Origin: Leptasterias polaris
Taxonomy: Eukaryota; Echinodermata; Asteroidea; Forcipulatida; Asteriidae
Assembly (NCBI GenBank): GCA_037783415.1
Contig: JAZGTN010000240.1
Span: forward strand, 558,001 to 622,000
Length of the DNA: 64,000 bases
Reading direction: 5' to 3'
Shown piece after piece: positions 62,061 to 64,000 of the stretch (its first letter is position 1; the number at the start of each line of letters is the position of its first letter). Position numbers and translations under genes: made by a program. The notes under the pieces were generated by a model. It saw only the letters and a list, made by a program, of their open reading frames with translations. It had not been told where the DNA came from and did not search any database.

Positions 62061-64000
62061 AGAATTACCCTTCAAACTATTGACAGCCTTTCAAAATTTG
62101 AGATATTATGAAGTTTCCATTTATCACCAGAAAGTTTTTTTTTTTGATGAATGGAAAATCATCTGAAGAGGCACTCAACTGAATAATATTTTATCGATCG
62201 CCATTGAGTTGGAGTTTTTGTTTAAACTGAGAGTGAGAGTGACGGATTATTGATCGTAAATTGCGCACGGATTTTCACGGCCACCAACAAATAAATTATG
62301 TACAGATTTAGCTAATTATTCTGGGTTGTTGTTGTTCTTCTCAATTGGCTGCCACTTTTAGAATGCCAACAACAATGGTGGCCAATTTGGAATAATCTTT
62401 GCAAGGTCACCACTTGACTGTTATCAAACTGCTTGACACCTTCTCAGTCGTGTCCCCTGTCGGCTATTACAAATCACGAATACGGACTCTCATTATGCTA
62501 GAAAGGCACCTGATTACGTTTCCCCTGCCCAGCCTCGTTTTGGGTTTTTGATTTAAACCTGAGGACAACCAAAATGGCTGCTGGATGATAAAGCCCCGTG
62601 TTAGCAAGGCCAATAGTTTTGCTGGCTTTGCAATGCAATCAGGCCCCACATTACAACAAACCAGTCGAACCCAATGGAATAAGGACCCCTAACACTGTCA
62701 TGGTGTCGTCTGAATCGACGAACCGTTTACCCACCTATCCGTTATCAATACGTAAAAGCCAGATGTAAAACGCTGGAAACAAACGGAGGACATTCCAAGT
62801 CACGGTCTCTCCTTCGGTCACCGGAAAAAGGACCGCGTGCTTCATCGATTCCAATTCTCGCGCGAACATCCCCCTATCGATTCCAATTCTCGCGTGAACA
62901 TTCCCCCTGTCTCTCTCTCTTCCTATTCCGGAAACGATATTCACGGTGTTTCGGTGGTTGTACTAATCCGTTCGATCCCGAAGAGGGCAGCTTCGTCATG
63001 ACAGGTAGCTTGCTCCGACTCGAGGAAAGTCACGCTTTTATAACTCGGTATTAGGTGATGACAAGCGCAAGGCACGAAGGCAGTCAGGTATAGGTGGAGT
63101 AGAGTGGTTGGGATGGGGGCTTATCAACCGAAGCTTAGTTTTTCGAATTGTGTTAAATTTTAACACTTACATTTCAAAACAGAAGACACAATACTGTCCG
63201 AAAAAGAAGGGGGGACATAAAAGAAAAATATCGTAAGAAATTAAAGGAAGTCGAGTAGAATAAGATGTAAAAGTAAAGGCACCAGCCTTAATCGCCAATA
63301 GTACTTTAAAAAGATGGAATTCTGAAAGTGATCAATATATACTTATTCACTTTAACTTTCACTGTCTTCCTTTTAGCTGGTTTTGCCATAATTAAAAAGC
63401 ACTTTCAATAAGAAATATATTACTTTCAAATAGTTGCACAATTAGTAGATGGAGTTAAGAGAATCCTTTGTGAAGGTCATTGCGTCTTTATTTTCTTTCA
63501 AATTGTCTGTTTAATTGTAGGGGTGTTGGTGTGTTTCTTTGTTTGTTCGCTTGCTTACTTTGCTGTGAATATACGTAACTTCTCTGTGATTGTTGATTTC
63601 AAGCGTTTTAGTTTGTCAGCTCCTATTTTCCTATGTAACACTACTTTGTGCTGAGTGAATTCATCTCCTGTATTTTCACTCCATCCATCCTTAACTCATG
63701 ATAGACATGACCCCATCCCACTCAGAGGACTACGTCTTAAACTTCCCCAAGATGCTTCTTGAGATGCAATGAAAAACGCCCCCTCGACTAAAATAGAGTC
63801 TCTTTACCCACCAACCTTGACATACACGGTGTTTCGAGTTAATCCACACAGTGTAATCAGCTGCAACATCAATCTACGAGCCGTCCTCTAACCTTAATGC
63901 ATCTCATACTTTAAAGGTGTGCTTCACCTTTGGGCAGAGTTCATTTCATTTCAGTTCTCTGTTTTGTTTTTCTCTTGAGAATCACGACATTGAAACGCCT
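62061..64000. other. Intergenic to window edge, no gene seen
   Basis: It includes the 33-bp double repeat at 62838-62906 and otherwise ordinary sequence. No splice-compatible coding exon was found. Confidence 0.4.
62838..62906. repeat. Tandem repeat, two copies of about 33 bp
   Basis: ATCGATTCCAATTCTCGCG, then (C/T)GAACAT(C/T)CCCCCT, occurs twice in a CpG-containing stretch. Confidence 0.75.

Noticed and set aside
1..64000. CRISPR array, operons or bacterial mobile elements
   Set aside because: Spliced gene structure, SINEs and a LINE show an animal nuclear genome. The tandem arrays lack spacer variation and are minisatellites.

Overview
This is an animal genomic window. It is intron-rich, AT-leaning and dense with short palindromic transposons and tRNA-derived repeats. 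The one recognisable protein gene is the 3' part of an FHOD-family formin (orthologous to vertebrate FHOD1/FHOD3) on the + strand, from position 1 to the stop codon at 37596-37598. A single FHOD-type gene, phase-1 cassette exons and the repeat families suggest a non-vertebrate deuterostome. I favour an echinoderm, probably a sea star, because several repeats look like ones I associate with asteroid genomes. That is an inference from memory and was not searched. Gene layout: I assembled 20 exons by translating across GT/AG junctions. They sum to 3507 nt, which is 1168 residues plus a stop with no internal stop. Exon 1 is cut by the window edge, so the N-terminal GTPase-binding/FH3 part lies upstream. 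Exons 1-8 encode a Ser/Thr/Pro-rich and charged-helix linker. Exon 9 encodes the rest of the linker, the DFTDL motif, a short FH1 proline region and the start of FH2. Exons 10-16 encode the rest of FH2, and exons 17-20 the C-terminal tail with the diaphanous autoregulatory domain (DAD). Exons 2-8 are seven consecutive symmetric 1-1 exons, any of which could be skipped without a frameshift. Intron content: the introns carry minisatellites (21 bp at 20.9-21.3 kb, 38 bp at 25.5-25.8 kb, about 1 kb of short units at 31.4-32.5 kb), the 3' end of a non-LTR retrotransposon (30.3-30.65 kb, minus), tRNA-derived SINEs and many MITEs. The acceptor of exon 17 lies in a 180-bp tandem duplication whose first copy has lost its AG. 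Downstream, 37.6-43.0 kb is probably a long 3' UTR. It has a 22-bp minisatellite, a perfect palindromic X-box sequence and, at 42993, AATAAA overlapping a Pumilio-type site and followed by a T/G-rich stretch. From 43 to 64 kb I find no convincing coding sequence. This part holds palindromic MITEs (44.8-45.6, 55.9-56.5, 61.3-62.1 kb), a 22-bp satellite with nine identical copies (52.93-53.13 kb), a 20-bp minisatellite (50.4-50.75 kb) and a palindromic element at 51.53-51.71 kb. The minus strand of that element carries a perfect histone-mRNA-type 3' stem-loop next to a hammerhead-like string of hairpins. It is the most unusual structured-RNA candidate in the window.
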